DNA of 64,000 bases from Alcanivorax sp. (GCF_002726155.1 NZ_PBSH01000016.1:40579-104578); one strand, 5' to 3'; positions 36,514-45,456 are shown, counted from the first letter of the stretch. Notes: a model not told the origin generated them from the sequence alone. Translations and numbers: made by a program.

Positions 36514-37644
36514 ATGGCATCTTTATCCCTTCACAGGCTGTATCCCGTATTTCTGGCGGCGGCGATACTGATGATGGCCGGGCAGGTCGTGGCCGTCCCG
36601 GTTAACGCTTCGCTGGAATACAGCTGTGTTTTCCCGCTGATTGAAGAACAACCGCTCAGTGTGGAGATATCTGCCGATATGCCTGAAATCATTGCTTCGG
36701 GCCAATCCACCGGCGCTTTCCAGATTCAGGCAAACGCGCAGGTCAGCGCCGAATCCTGGAATGGTCTGAGCTTTGTCGGTACCCACGCGTTGGCCGGTAA
36801 GGTTGAGGCACAATCTTCCATCAGTGGTCAGGGTGTTGATCTTCCTCTGACCTTGCCCATGACAATCACAGATAAAACCCTGCCTGACGAAATAGGGGTT
36901 TTTACCGTGGCGGCCTCTGGCGAAACGCCATCGCTGACGTTCAGTGAAGCCAATCAGGGTGAAGTGAATATCCGGGTTGGCGACCTGGTCATGTTGCTTC
37001 AGCCCAGGGACGAGAATGACAATCCTACCGGGCTTGGGGATTTCGAAAGCGAATGCACATTGATGCCAGGTCAGGATGATGTACTGCACACCTTGACGGT
37101 CACTGGCAGCAACAACACCAAACAAGATTTTGAGTTTGCAGGTGAAAGCCTGATCAAGGAGAGCGTTGTTTTGCCCCTGGAGGGAGTGCTGCAGATCAGC
37201 CGTACAGCGGCAGGCTCCAGCCTGAGCGGTGAGCTGCAGCTGGAAGATTCCAGCATCAACGTGAGCATTATCCGTTTTTTCAAAACCCTGAGCCTGGATG
37301 CCCGCGTGAGCTTCGACACGGTGGGTGAGCTTGGCGGTACGGTGAGCAACGGCAATATGACTGTGGAGCAAGCGGTCAGCATGACGCTGAATAACCTGCG
37401 CCTGAAAGTGTTCGGTTTCCCGATCAGTCAGAACAATGGGCAGAGCTGTACGACCGGCGAACCGGTTGCCCTGTCTCTGTCCACGCCGGCAGGGGAAAGT
37501 TTTGATTCACTCACCGGCGGGCGTCTGACCGGAAAATACACGCTGCCGGCGTTTGCCGGCTGCGGGGTGATGACGGAACTGGTGAACCTGTTTCTGGCCG
37601 GCCCGGACAATACCCTGAACATCATGATGAGCCCGCAGCCATGA
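36514..37644 (+). CDS. Secreted DUF6801-type protein, short paralogue
   Basis: 376 aa. Signal peptide (FLAAAILMMAGQVVA, cut before VPVNAS). The DUF6801-like domain has LEYSCVFPLIEEQPLSVEI, matching the upstream protein almost residue for residue, and the C-terminal domain has FDTVGELGGTVSNG and CTTGEPVALSLSTPAGESFD. The two Ig-like modules of the longer protein are absent: the DUF6801 part joins the C-terminal domain directly (about residue 200). So the pair arose by duplication plus gain or loss of the modules. It is followed 49 bases later by the lipase gene. Confidence 0.82.
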   Translation: MASLSLHRLYPVFLAAAILMMAGQVVAVPVNASLEYSCVFPLIEEQPLSVEISADMPEIIASGQSTGAFQIQANAQVSAESWNGLSFVGTHALAGKVEAQSSISGQGVDLPLTLPMTITDKTLPDEIGVFTVAASGETPSLTFSEANQGEVNIRVGDLVMLLQPRDENDNPTGLGDFESECTLMPGQDDVLHTLTVTGSNNTKQDFEFAGESLIKESVVLPLEGVLQISRTAAGSSLSGELQLEDSSINVSIIRFFKTLSLDARVSFDTVGELGGTVSNGNMTVEQAVSMTLNNLRLKVFGFPISQNNGQSCTTGEPVALSLSTPAGESFDSLTGGRLTGKYTLPAFAGCGVMTELVNLFLAGPDNTLNIMMSPQP

Positions 37645-37693
37645 AGCTAACAGGCAAATTCCCCGATACCCGAAAAATCCAGGAAGGCATGGC

Positions 37694-38914
37694 ATGATGA
37701 TTCATATTGAGCGACGACTTCTCTCCGCTGCAATGGCAGTCAGCTTGTGGGGCTTGGTGATGTTGATGCCGGTCAATCTTGCCCATGCCGATGACAGCTT
37801 CTACCTGCCACCTGAACCCTTGCCCGCCGGCTTGCCCGGCGATGTTATACGATCCCGACCCTCCCTGGCTGGCCCTCCTGGGGCACGGGCGTTGGCTGAC
37901 GCCTGGCAGGTCATGTACATGTCCACCGATGGGCTGGGTAAGCTGGTCGTGGTGACGGGTACCGTTTTGGTACCGAAAGGGGAAGACCCGGCAGCGGTAC
38001 CCATCATCGGTCTGGCTCCGGGAACGGCTGGGCCTGCCTTTCGTTGCGCGCCCTCGAAGATGATCGACAAGGGGGCCTATTACGAGCAGCCGGCCATCAA
38101 CGACATGCTGGCGCGGGGTTATGCAGTGGCAGTGACGGATTACGTGGGGTACCACCCGAATCCTGGCACCACGTATATCGTTGGTGAATCCATGGGGGCG
38201 GCATTGCTTAATGTGGTGCGCGCAGCGCAACGGTTACCCGAGGCTGGCCTGTCTGAGTCCGCCCCGGTCATGTTACGAGGTTACTCCCAGGGCGGCGGTG
38301 CTGCCATGTGGGCCGGGGAGATGCTGGGCAGTTATGCCCCGGAATTGAATTTGCGCGGTATTGCAGCAGGGGGAGTGCCTGCCAACCTGGCCCAGGTGGC
38401 GCTTCCCCTGAATGGGCAGGACGGATTTGGGGTCCTGCTTTATGCGTTGTTGGGGCAGGACAATCTTTACCCGGAATTATCCCTGGCGTCATTTCTGAAC
38501 GCCCAGGGTCAGCAGGCCGTAGCCGACATGGTCAGCGACATGTGCGTGCTGGAATTGCTGCAGGGTTTTCAGGGTGTATCCCTGGCCGACGTGACGGATA
38601 TCAACCCGCTCACCGGTCCGCGCTTGCAGCGCATTGCGGAGAACGAGTTAGGCAGCGCGGGCATTGGCGTGCCGGTTTATCAGTACCATGAGGTGGAGGA
38701 CGGGCTGGTGGCCTATGGCCAGGCTGTCAGCCTGCGTAATCAATACTGCAATGCGGGGGTGAACCTGACCTGGCAGGCACAGGATACCGAAGGGACCAGT
38801 GGCGTCATTCGCCATATCAATCTGGCCTACCGGGGGAATGAGGGCGTTAACCAGTTTATCGACCAGGTCATGACGGGGGCCCCTCCGGCGTCCAACTGCG
38901 CTGCATCGCCCTGA
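37694..38914 (+). CDS. Secretory lipase
   Basis: 406 aa alpha/beta hydrolase of the secretory-lipase (LIP) family known from Candida and actinobacteria. Signal peptide ([16 protein letters not shown], cut before DDSFYLP). Nucleophile Ser198 in GYSQGG; the Asp/His pair is expected in [12 protein letters not shown] and [12 protein letters not shown]. Cysteines at 118, in [15 protein letters not shown] and SNCAASP could form disulfides. Two adjacent ATG codons (37694, 37697) are possible starts. Likely cleaves acylglycerols outside the cell. It is last in the block with the two DUF6801-type proteins. Confidence 0.9.
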   Translation: MMIHIERRLLSAAMAVSLWGLVMLMPVNLAHADDSFYLPPEPLPAGLPGDVIRSRPSLAGPPGARALADAWQVMYMSTDGLGKLVVVTGTVLVPKGEDPAAVPIIGLAPGTAGPAFRCAPSKMIDKGAYYEQPAINDMLARGYAVAVTDYVGYHPNPGTTYIVGESMGAALLNVVRAAQRLPEAGLSESAPVMLRGYSQGGGAAMWAGEMLGSYAPELNLRGIAAGGVPANLAQVALPLNGQDGFGVLLYALLGQDNLYPELSLASFLNAQGQQAVADMVSDMCVLELLQGFQGVSLADVTDINPLTGPRLQRIAENELGSAGIGVPVYQYHEVEDGLVAYGQAVSLRNQYCNAGVNLTWQAQDTEGTSGVIRHINLAYRGNEGVNQFIDQVMTGAPPASNCAASP

Positions 38915-39011
38915 TCTCGTTTATGGGGAAGAGGGCGCAGGACTCCGGGGCTGCGAAAACGCACATAATCGTTATAATGGCCGCCCGATTTGTTCGCTGC
39001 GGAGCCCCCCC

Positions 39012-39242
39012 ATGGATGCGCAACACCACCTTGATGCCACCGGCCTGCTATGCCCGGAGCCGGTCATGATGCTGCATAACAAAGTGCGCGATATGGCGCC
39101 GGGTGAGGTGCTGGAAGTCCGGGCGACAGACCCTTCTACCGAGCGGGATATCCCCAAGTTTTGTCAGTTTCTGGGGCATACCCTGGAAGGGCAGGAACAG
39201 CGGGGGGAAGTGTATCTGTATTGGATACGTAAAAAGCAATGA
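39012..39242 (+). CDS. tusA: Sulfur carrier protein TusA
   Basis: 76 aa. Persulfide-carrying Cys14 in the motif [13 protein letters not shown]; the rest of the small two-layer fold ([20 protein letters not shown]) is complete. TusA passes sulfur from IscS towards tRNA 2-thiouridine and molybdopterin. The start is preceded by GCGGAG. Monocistronic; its stop codon lies at the edge of a heptad repeat and hairpin. Confidence 0.96.
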   Translation: MDAQHHLDATGLLCPEPVMMLHNKVRDMAPGEVLEVRATDPSTERDIPKFCQFLGHTLEGQEQRGEVYLYWIRKKQ

Positions 39243-39398
39243 ACAATGAATAGTTAATAATTAATAGCTGCGCGAGATAGCGCCTCAGTAAAAAAGCGCA
39301 TGAGGCCGCGACCAACCTTTGGTCGCGGCCTCATGCGTTGAAGTTCCAACTAGTGCCTCTCCGCGCCGTTATTAATTATTCATTATTAACTATTAATT
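39239..39398. repeat. Composite hairpin flanked by inverted 7-bp repeat arrays
   Basis: Centre: perfect 19-bp stem CGCATGAGGCCGCGACCAA (39297-39315) with its complement (39319-39337) and a 3-base loop. Left arm: AATGAAT-AGTTAAT-AATTAAT in 7-base steps (39245-39265). Right arm, read on the other strand: AATTAAT-AGTTAAT-AATGAAT-AATTAAT (39371-39398). The same heptamers occur on both sides in inverted orientation. The centre shares GAGGCCGCGACCAA with the hairpin behind sthA. It lies between convergent tusA and the next gene and probably also terminates both. Confidence 0.8.
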
Positions 39399-39402
39399 GC
39401 CT

Positions 39403-40092
39403 TTACCTTTCCGTCGCCAGCATGGCCACCGCCGCCAGTGCTTCCGGGTCTCTCTCCTTTAACTTGTTGGCAATGCCGTGCTGGAAGAAATACCGGAAGG
39501 CCGGTAGCGATTGTGCGGTGGTCAGGCATTCTGCGCCGGGCAGAATCGGTGTCTCAACCGGGTCGTTCTCTTGTGCCACCATGGCTGACAGGGTGCCATC
39601 GGCAAACAGCTTCCAGCTCACCACTTCCATCAGGCTGATGGTGTGGAAGTTGTCTTCCGAAAAGACCGCATGGGTGCCGATGGTATCCGGGATCTCCTGA
39701 ATGGCCTGTTCGCCGGGTTGTGGCTTGCCGAAGAACGACAGGGCCGCATCCATTTCCTGCACCTTGTGTTCCGGCGCATCCACGAACAGGTAATCGCTGC
39801 CGGGCAGACGGTAACCTTCCCAGCGGCCATTCAGCGGGTCGGCCAGGGCCATGGCGGTGACCGGTTCCTTGAGCCAGGGAACCATGGCCACGGTGTCGCC
39901 ATTGGCCAGTCTCGCCCAAGCCAGAATCTTCAGTGAGAACAGTTTGTCGGGGTGATGATCGTTGGCATACAGCAGTTCAATGCCATCGTATTCCGGGGAT
40001 AAACGCAAAATGGGGGGCTTGGCCGCTTTGCGGCGTGGAGAGAAGGAAACAACATTGTTTCCGCCAGGGTGTTGCCGGTTCGCCTGAGACAT
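39403..40092 (-). CDS. Conserved hypothetical protein, 229 aa
   Basis: Start at ATG 40092 with GGGAGG 5 bases ahead; a GTG two codons up overlaps that site. The N-terminus is basic and flexible (about 30 residues), then a globular alpha/beta part: KLFSLKILAWARLANGDTVAMVPWL, ALADPLNGRWEGYRLPGSDYLF and VVSWKLFADGTLSAMV. The pairs ANGDTVAMVPW and ADGTLSAMVAQ look like an internal repeat. No signal peptide or membrane span. It resembles uncharacterised proteins of pseudomonads; I can give no function. Confidence 0.75.
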   Translation of the reverse strand: MSQANRQHPGGNNVVSFSPRRKAAKPPILRLSPEYDGIELLYANDHHPDKLFSLKILAWARLANGDTVAMVPWLKEPVTAMALADPLNGRWEGYRLPGSDYLFVDAPEHKVQEMDAALSFFGKPQPGEQAIQEIPDTIGTHAVFSEDNFHTISLMEVVSWKLFADGTLSAMVAQENDPVETPILPGAECLTTAQSLPAFRYFFQHGIANKLKERDPEALAAVAMLATER

Positions 40093-40519
40093 GGGCACCT
40101 CCCGGTACGTTTCCTTGGGGGGACGCGAGCACGATCACAGCGGATCGTTCAGCACGGCCCGTTAATTCACGTTAGCCTGTCATGCGATGCCATGCAAGCG
40201 TGTGCAGATAACCGGTTTGCGTGGGATAAAATTGGCTCGCCGCGGGTAAGAGGGCGCCTGCCTGCTGGTGATATTTCCTGGCAGCCTTGTTTCGCGCTTT
40301 GCCTAACGCACGATGCCGGATGCCTGACATAAAACCCCTTAGGCTGAGAGGATCTTGCTAGTGCGGTGCCTCCTTTTGAGGGAGAACCATTATTCAGGAA
40401 ATAATCGGGTAATGTGTTTTGCGCAAAGAGCATGGCGACCGAGGTTTACGTTTTTCAGATTTTGAATGCAGGCGTACGTCGTCGGGCATCCGGCGTCGAG
40501 CAATAATCAGGAGTGATGT
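40093..40519. other. Gene-free region
   Basis: 427 bases between two divergent genes; it must contain both promoters. A small hairpin (CTCC-TTTT-GAGG near 40370) is the only clear structure. The fragment AGGCTGAGAGGATC looks slightly like a thiamine riboswitch but the rest of that structure is missing. I see nothing else. Confidence 0.4.
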
Positions 40520-40996
40520 GTGGAGTGTGATTATTACTTTGCCTATGGGTCGAACATGAACCCGACACGAATGGCGGTGCGTGGCATGCGTTACCGGCAA
40601 TCGTTGCGGGCGCAACTGCCCGGTTGGCAACTGGCGTTTAACAAGCGCGCTCATGGAAAAGAAGGCATTGCCTACGCCAATATCGTCAACGCGGACCATG
40701 ACGGGGCAGAGGTGCAGGGCGTCTTGTACCAGCTTTGGGATCATCGTGAAATCGAACGTATGGATCCATTCGAGGGCCACCCGGTACGTTATCGGCGTGA
40801 GCGGCTGGCGGTGAAGACCGAGGCAGGAGAACTGCATACCTGGGTCTATATCGCCAATGCTGAGTGGCAAGCCGAGGATCTGCGGCCGGAACGCTGGTAC
40901 CTGAATCATCTGCTCAGCGGCCGGCCCTGGCTCAGTGCCGACTATTATCGACGTTTGCTGGCCACGGTTTGTGTGGATGATCCGCAGCCACTCTGA
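40520..40996 (+). CDS. Gamma-glutamylcyclotransferase-like (GGCT/AIG2) protein
   Basis: 158 aa from a GTG start with CAGGAG 6 bases ahead. The glycine/substrate loop YFAYGSNMNPTRM and the acidic residue in MDPFEGHPVRYRRE (general base of the family) are present, as is the mid strand EVQGVLYQLWD. Family members release 5-oxoproline from gamma-glutamyl amines or dipeptides; the exact substrate is open. Its stop is 5 bases before the convergent DUF3325 gene. Confidence 0.88.
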   Translation: MECDYYFAYGSNMNPTRMAVRGMRYRQSLRAQLPGWQLAFNKRAHGKEGIAYANIVNADHDGAEVQGVLYQLWDHREIERMDPFEGHPVRYRRERLAVKTEAGELHTWVYIANAEWQAEDLRPERWYLNHLLSGRPWLSADYYRRLLATVCVDDPQPL

Positions 40997-41000
40997 TTTT

Positions 41001-41363
41001 TCACCAGCCGCCGACAGCCAGTGGCACAGTCGACCAGCACAACACTGCCAGTACCGGTAAAGCCACAGCCAGTTGGCCTGCCAGTCGCGCCCGATACGGT
41101 AACAAAAATACCAATGGTAAACCCGCTACCGCCACCAACCCTACGGCCATAAACAAGGCCAGTCCCAGGGGCCAGACCGTCAGCGTTACCAGCAGCGATC
41201 CCCCCAGTAACAACCAGCCGGGCCAACGGTAATAGCGCACGCGTTCCGGCTGGAGTTTGCGGCCCATCACCTGATCATGGTGGCGTTTCATGGCCAGAGA
41301 CAGACTGGTAAGGCCTGCATAGGCCAGTGCCAGGGCGAGAAAAAGCGACAAGGCCATCGTCAT
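41001..41363 (-). CDS. DUF3325 membrane protein of the iron-uptake operon
   Basis: 120 aa with four hydrophobic spans and the family-like opening ALALAYAGLTSLSLAMKRHHDQV. DUF3325 proteins occur as the last gene of small operons with DUF3649 and PepSY membrane proteins near siderophore receptors. Its ATG overlaps the PepSY stop by 4 bases (ATGA). Function unknown; iron-linked by context. Confidence 0.85.
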   Translation of the reverse strand: MTMALSLFLALALAYAGLTSLSLAMKRHHDQVMGRKLQPERVRYYRWPGWLLLGGSLLVTLTVWPLGLALFMAVGLVAVAGLPLVFLLPYRARLAGQLAVALPVLAVLCWSTVPLAVGGW

Positions 41364-42985
41364 TGTGTTTCTCCGGCAGGTGTTTGGCCGGTGGTGCTGG
41401 TGTTAGCGGCTCGGGGTGGCCGGGCCCGGCGCGGTTTGGCCGGCACGGGTTTGCGCTGCAAGCGCCACAGGGTATAGCCCCCCAGGCCAGCGAGAATCAG
41501 GCAGACCAGATCAAAACTGGCGATGGCCGGATGCTGCCAAGCCAGGGCAGAGAAAAGGTGTGACTCAGTGGTAAGCATGTTGATGATGGGCACGGCGAAC
41601 CACAGCACTGTGGCTGCGCCGACTTGTTCAACCCATCCCTGGCGATGGGGGCGCAACAAACCGTGCACCAGTGATACCAGCCAGGCCAGGAAGAATACCT
41701 GGATTTCCCGACTCTCCCGGGCCTCCAGCGTAACCGGCAGCAAGCGGTTGGCCAGGAAGTAGGCAGCAATGGCGAGCATCAACCCGGTAATGGAGGCCAT
41801 GTTCAGACCATTGACCATTTTCAGTGCCCGGTCGGGCTGTTGATCCCGGCGTAATTGCTGGGTCCGTTTGCTCACCCATAGCAGCATGCCGGTGATAGTC
41901 ATAGCACAACCGGCGACACCGAACAGAAAGAACAGCCAGCGGGTTAGCGGATCGGCAAAACGCGCCATGTGCACACTGGTAAAGAAGTTATAGATGCGCC
42001 AGCCCGGTGAAACCGGATCATTGGCGGGGATGTGTGTGTCGATCAGCTCGCCGGTATTGCCCAGAAATACTTGCGTCGGATCGCCACCGCGCTGGCGATC
42101 GGTGACCGCAGGATCCCGGTTTACCCGCAAGGTGATTTGCGCGTTGTCCCGATTGGGGTTGCTGATCTGAATGCGCGTTACCGGCTTGCCGAAGCGGGTT
42201 TCGGTTTGTTCGATCAGTGGCCCGATAGCCACCATCGCCTCTGGGGCACCAGGGCGAGCCGCGTCTTCCCCGCGGGAAAATACCTCGGAGAAAAACGCAC
42301 GGCGGTCACCCTGATACGCCGCGTCAATGCCCCAGGGCATGATCAAAGTCATAAACAGCAGCAGGCCGGAATAAGTGATCATGAAATGGTAGGGCAGGGC
42401 GAGTACCGCGGTGGCGTTATGGGCGTCGAGCCAGGAGCGTTGCCCCTTGCCGGGGCGGAAGGTAAAGAAATCCTTGAAGATCTTCTTGTGCGTAATGACC
42501 CCACTGATAATGGCAATCAGCATGAACAGGGTAGCCAGGCAAACCAGTAACCGCGCCCAGAGGCGATCAATTCCGTACAACTCAAAATGGAAACGATAGA
42601 GAAAATTGCCGCCGCGGGTGGCGCGCGGAGAGACAATTTCACCGCTATCCGCATCCATCAGCATTTGTTCGCCACGCCGACGTCCTTCGTTTTCTGGCTG
42701 TTTGGCCGGTTGCCAGCGTAATTCAGCGGCGGTGTGACGGGGGCCGGGCAAACTGATGTCCCAGGAGCGGGCATCCGGTGCCTTGGCATTCAAGGCCGCA
42801 AGAGCCTTATCGACGGTGTCCGGTTGCAGGGTGGAATCATGCAATTCGGGCTGCATCCACAGGGTGATTTCTTCACGGAAATAGGCGCTGGTGCCGGTGA
42901 TGAAAATGGCGACCAGCAGCCAGCCCAGCAATAACCCGGCCCAGGTGTGTAGCCAGGCCATGGATTGGCGAAATGATTTTTTCAT
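41360..42985 (-). CDS. PepSY-associated membrane protein (PiuB-like, iron-regulated)
   Basis: 541 aa from ATG 42985, which overlaps the DUF3649 stop by 4 bases. First membrane span AGLLLGWLLVAIFITGTSAYF, a large periplasmic PepSY part (VDKALAALNAKAPDARSWDISLPGPRH; QMLMDADSGEIVSPRA), further spans (LLVCLATLFMLIAIISGVI; MITYSGLLLFMTLIMPWGI; LFFLFGVAGCAMTITGMLLW) and several membrane His (HTW, HNA, HF, HMARF) that suggest heme or metal binding. Family members are Fur-controlled and are thought to reduce or move iron from siderophores. A final basic proline-rich tail is disordered. Confidence 0.88.
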   Translation of the reverse strand: MKKSFRQSMAWLHTWAGLLLGWLLVAIFITGTSAYFREEITLWMQPELHDSTLQPDTVDKALAALNAKAPDARSWDISLPGPRHTAAELRWQPAKQPENEGRRRGEQMLMDADSGEIVSPRATRGGNFLYRFHFELYGIDRLWARLLVCLATLFMLIAIISGVITHKKIFKDFFTFRPGKGQRSWLDAHNATAVLALPYHFMITYSGLLLFMTLIMPWGIDAAYQGDRRAFFSEVFSRGEDAARPGAPEAMVAIGPLIEQTETRFGKPVTRIQISNPNRDNAQITLRVNRDPAVTDRQRGGDPTQVFLGNTGELIDTHIPANDPVSPGWRIYNFFTSVHMARFADPLTRWLFFLFGVAGCAMTITGMLLWVSKRTQQLRRDQQPDRALKMVNGLNMASITGLMLAIAAYFLANRLLPVTLEARESREIQVFFLAWLVSLVHGLLRPHRQGWVEQVGAATVLWFAVPIINMLTTESHLFSALAWQHPAIASFDLVCLILAGLGGYTLWRLQRKPVPAKPRRARPPRAANTSTTGQTPAGETQ

Positions 42986-43248
42986 GCGGGCCGGCCCCAC
43001 AGGTAAAGACCGCCCAGCAACAGACAGGGTGCCAGAATGCCGGCCCAGGCGTACCAGGCCGAACGCGCAGAAAACGCCCAGATTGCCGCACCGCTACACA
43101 GCAGGAACGACAGCATAATGCCGATGATGACGGCCTGGTCGCGAGCCACGGGCAGGGTAACGGCCAAGGCCATGGCAGACAGGGCGCCTAGCCCATAGCC
43201 CCCCAGGGCCGCGGCCAAGGTGCGGGAGGTGATCGAAAGTGGAGTCAT
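42982..43248 (-). CDS. DUF3649 small membrane protein, first gene of the iron operon
   Basis: 88 aa from ATG 43248 (MTPLSITSRTLAAALGGYG). Three hydrophobic spans. DUF3649 proteins are found directly before PepSY/PiuB-like genes. The stop overlaps the next start (ATGA). A Fur-box-like sequence lies about 30 bases upstream, so the operon is probably induced under low iron. No TonB-dependent receptor is adjacent, unlike in most known examples. Confidence 0.85.
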   Translation of the reverse strand: MTPLSITSRTLAAALGGYGLGALSAMALAVTLPVARDQAVIIGIMLSFLLCSGAAIWAFSARSAWYAWAGILAPCLLLGGLYLWGRPA

Positions 43249-43273
43249 AGGAATGTAGATGCAAGCCAATAAG

Positions 43274-43292
43274 AATGAGAATGGTTATTATC
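43274..43292 (-). promoter_or_regulatory. Putative Fur box
   Basis: TGAGAAT-G-GTTATTA at 43276-43290 fits the 7-1-7 Fur motif (TGATAAT-N-ATTATCA) at about 11 of 14 positions, inside AATGAGAATGGTTATTATC. It lies 28 bases ahead of the DUF3649 start, in the right place to block the promoter when iron is plentiful. Confidence 0.7.
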
Positions 43293-43376
43293 TACAGAAA
43301 CCGTGCAAAGAAAATGCAAATGACGCCACCGGTACGTCGGCGGGGTGTAAAGACTGTAAAGCGAGGGAACCCGGGG

Positions 43377-44759
43377 TCAGGCGGCCAGGTCATTCTGCGG
43401 CGTAGTCTGCGCCGCCGGTAGCGGCTGAGTGAGGCGCCAGCGCAAGCGCCAGCCCAGAAAAACAGCGGCACTGGTCAACCCGGCCACCAGACCGATCCAG
43501 AACCCGGCGGGCCCCATGGGCTCCACCCACCAGTGAGTCAGCGCCAGACCATAGCCGATGGGTAGGCCGATGCCCCAGTAGGCCAGCAGGGTCATCACCA
43601 TGGGCCAACCGGTGTCTTCAAAGCCACGCAGGCAGCCATTGGCGCACACCTGCAGGGCGTCGGAAACCTGGTACAGGGCGGCGAACAGCAGCAGGTAGCT
43701 GGCCAGTGCAATTACCGAACCGTTGTCGGTATAAATACGGGGGATCCAGTGGCGGGCCAGCACCAGACTGGAGGCGGCGGCGATGCCGACCACCAGCGTG
43801 ATTGCCATGGCCACCTGCACGGCCACGCGAATACCCTCCCTGTCGCTACGCCCCCGGGCGTGCCCCACTCGTACGGTAGCGGCCAGGGCGAAACTCAGCG
43901 GCACCATGAAAATCAGGGAGGTGAAGTTGAGCGCAATCTGGTGGCTGGCGACGACCTGGGCGCCGAGGCTGCCAATCAGCAGAGCAATCACCGCGAAGAT
44001 GCTTACCTCAAAGAATATCGACAGGCCCACGGGCAGCCCCAAGCGCAACATGTAGCCCAGGCTGGCCCGTTCAAAATGCCGTTGGCGCAGGTTTAATGGT
44101 GCGTGTTGGTACACCGGGTGGCGGTGGGTATAGATCATCATCATCAGTGCCATGGACCACATCACCAGCGAGGTGGCCCAGCCACAGCCCACGCCACCCA
44201 TTGCCGGGAAGCCGAGCTTACCGTGGATCAGGACATAGTTACTGGGGATGTTGATCATCAGGCCGATCACGCTGATCAGCAGCACTGGGCGGGTATGGTT
44301 CATGGCTTCGGTATAACTGCGCAGGGCCAGCATCACAGCGGCCCCGGGCATGCCCCAGCTAAGCGCATCAAGATAACCACTGACCATGGGCCGGATAGCC
44401 GGGTCCACGTCCATCCATACCAGCACCGGGGCAATGCTGCGCAGAATCAGCGCGCAGAGAACGCCCAGCCCAAGGCCGAGCCAGAGCCCCTGCTGGGCGA
44501 GGGGGTTGATGCGATGATAAGCTTCGCCGCCCAGATGCCGGGACAGCACCGGGGTGGCGCTCATCAGCACACCGGTCATAAACAGGAACAGCGGTACCCA
44601 GATGCTGGCGCCCACCGCCACTGCGGCCAGGTCATTGGCACTGACACGCCCGGCCATCATGGTGTCCACGAAGCCGTTGGCCGTTTGCGCCAGTTGCCCA
44701 CCCAGAATCGGCAGAGCGAGGGTAAGCTGAGCGGCAAGTTCCTGGCGGCGGGATAACAT
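43377..44759 (-). CDS. MATE-family multidrug efflux transporter (NorM-like)
   Basis: 460 aa, 12 predicted membrane helices in two similar halves. Family features: LTLALPILGGQLAQTANGFVDTMMAGRVSANDLAAVAVG in the first helices, with the conserved Asp of helix 1-2, and GLPVGLSIFFEVSIFAVIALLIGSLG at the start of half 2. Expels cationic drugs or dyes in exchange for Na+ or H+. The ATG at 44759 (MLSRRQEL) is preferred to a TTG two codons up. It is divergent from epmC across 32 bases. Confidence 0.92.
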   Translation of the reverse strand: MLSRRQELAAQLTLALPILGGQLAQTANGFVDTMMAGRVSANDLAAVAVGASIWVPLFLFMTGVLMSATPVLSRHLGGEAYHRINPLAQQGLWLGLGLGVLCALILRSIAPVLVWMDVDPAIRPMVSGYLDALSWGMPGAAVMLALRSYTEAMNHTRPVLLISVIGLMINIPSNYVLIHGKLGFPAMGGVGCGWATSLVMWSMALMMMIYTHRHPVYQHAPLNLRQRHFERASLGYMLRLGLPVGLSIFFEVSIFAVIALLIGSLGAQVVASHQIALNFTSLIFMVPLSFALAATVRVGHARGRSDREGIRVAVQVAMAITLVVGIAAASSLVLARHWIPRIYTDNGSVIALASYLLLFAALYQVSDALQVCANGCLRGFEDTGWPMVMTLLAYWGIGLPIGYGLALTHWWVEPMGPAGFWIGLVAGLTSAAVFLGWRLRWRLTQPLPAAQTTPQNDLAA

Positions 44760-44791
44760 AGGCAAGTGCTACTGTTGTAAGCGGAACGGGT

Positions 44792-45382
44792 GTGGTGAAC
44801 GAAATAGATCAGAATCGGGTTCAGACGAAGGCGGCTACCATACCGCAAAGCGCTTCACAGGTGTACGCCAGTGGTGAGTTGGAAGCCTTGTTTCGGGCGA
44901 CTTTTTTTCATTCCTACGACACCTTACTGGAAGGGGGCGCTGCGGAGCCTGTTTACCTGCCCGGCCATCCCCACCGGATTTGCTATACACGTGATTACTT
45001 CCGCAGTGCCTTGCACGAAATTGCCCATTGGTGCGTTGCCGGCCCGGCGCGTCGCCAGCAGGAAGACTACGGTTACTGGTATGCACCGGATGGCCGCAGT
45101 GCGGATCAGCAGGCGGAGTTCAGTCGGGTGGAGGTGTTACCCCAAGCCTATGAAGCTATCTTCTGTGCTGCTTGCGGGCATGATTTCCGGGTGTCGCTGG
45201 ATAACCTGAATGGCGACGGTGGTGATGAAGCGGCGTTTGCGGTGGAGGTAAAGGCGAAAGCCGAGCGCCTGTTGGTTGAGGGTCTTGCCGAGCGGCCGGC
45301 GCGTTGGTGTGAAGCGCTGGCAACGGCGTATGGGCGTGAGGACGTGTCTTTGCATCAAGCTTTGCAGCTGCTGTTTTCGTAG
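44792..45382 (+). CDS. epmC: Elongation factor P hydroxylase EpmC
   Basis: 196 aa. The metal-binding HEIAHWC motif (YFRSALHEIAHWCVAGPARR) and the DYGYWYAPDGR segment are diagnostic for EpmC (YfcM), which hydroxylates the modified lysine of EF-P. A PGHPHRICYTRDYF strand precedes them. The start is GTG at 44792 or 44795; neither has a strong ribosome site. Partner genes epmA/epmB/efp are not in this window. Confidence 0.93.
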   Translation: MVNEIDQNRVQTKAATIPQSASQVYASGELEALFRATFFHSYDTLLEGGAAEPVYLPGHPHRICYTRDYFRSALHEIAHWCVAGPARRQQEDYGYWYAPDGRSADQQAEFSRVEVLPQAYEAIFCAACGHDFRVSLDNLNGDGGDEAAFAVEVKAKAERLLVEGLAERPARWCEALATAYGREDVSLHQALQLLFS

Positions 45383-45394
45383 GCGGAGGGCTGT

Positions 45395-45456
45395 CGGATT
45401 ACGCCTTTCAGGCTAATTCGACCTACAAAACCTGACGTTTCAAGTTTGGTAGGTCG
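45395..45456. repeat. REP-like palindromic intergenic element
   Basis: GTCGGATTACGCC-TTTC-AGGCTAATTCGAC forms an imperfect hairpin, and CGACCTAC (45419-45426) pairs with GTAGGTCG (45449-45456). Elements with a GTAGGTCGGATTA-type palindrome are widespread between bacterial genes. It separates the convergent epmC and DUF58 genes. Confidence 0.6.

Noticed and set aside
40320..40385. Fragment resembling a thiamine (TPP) riboswitch (AGGCTGAGAGGATC)
   Set aside because: Only the CTGAGA part fits; the CTGATCTGG half, the closing stems and a thiamine gene downstream are missing.
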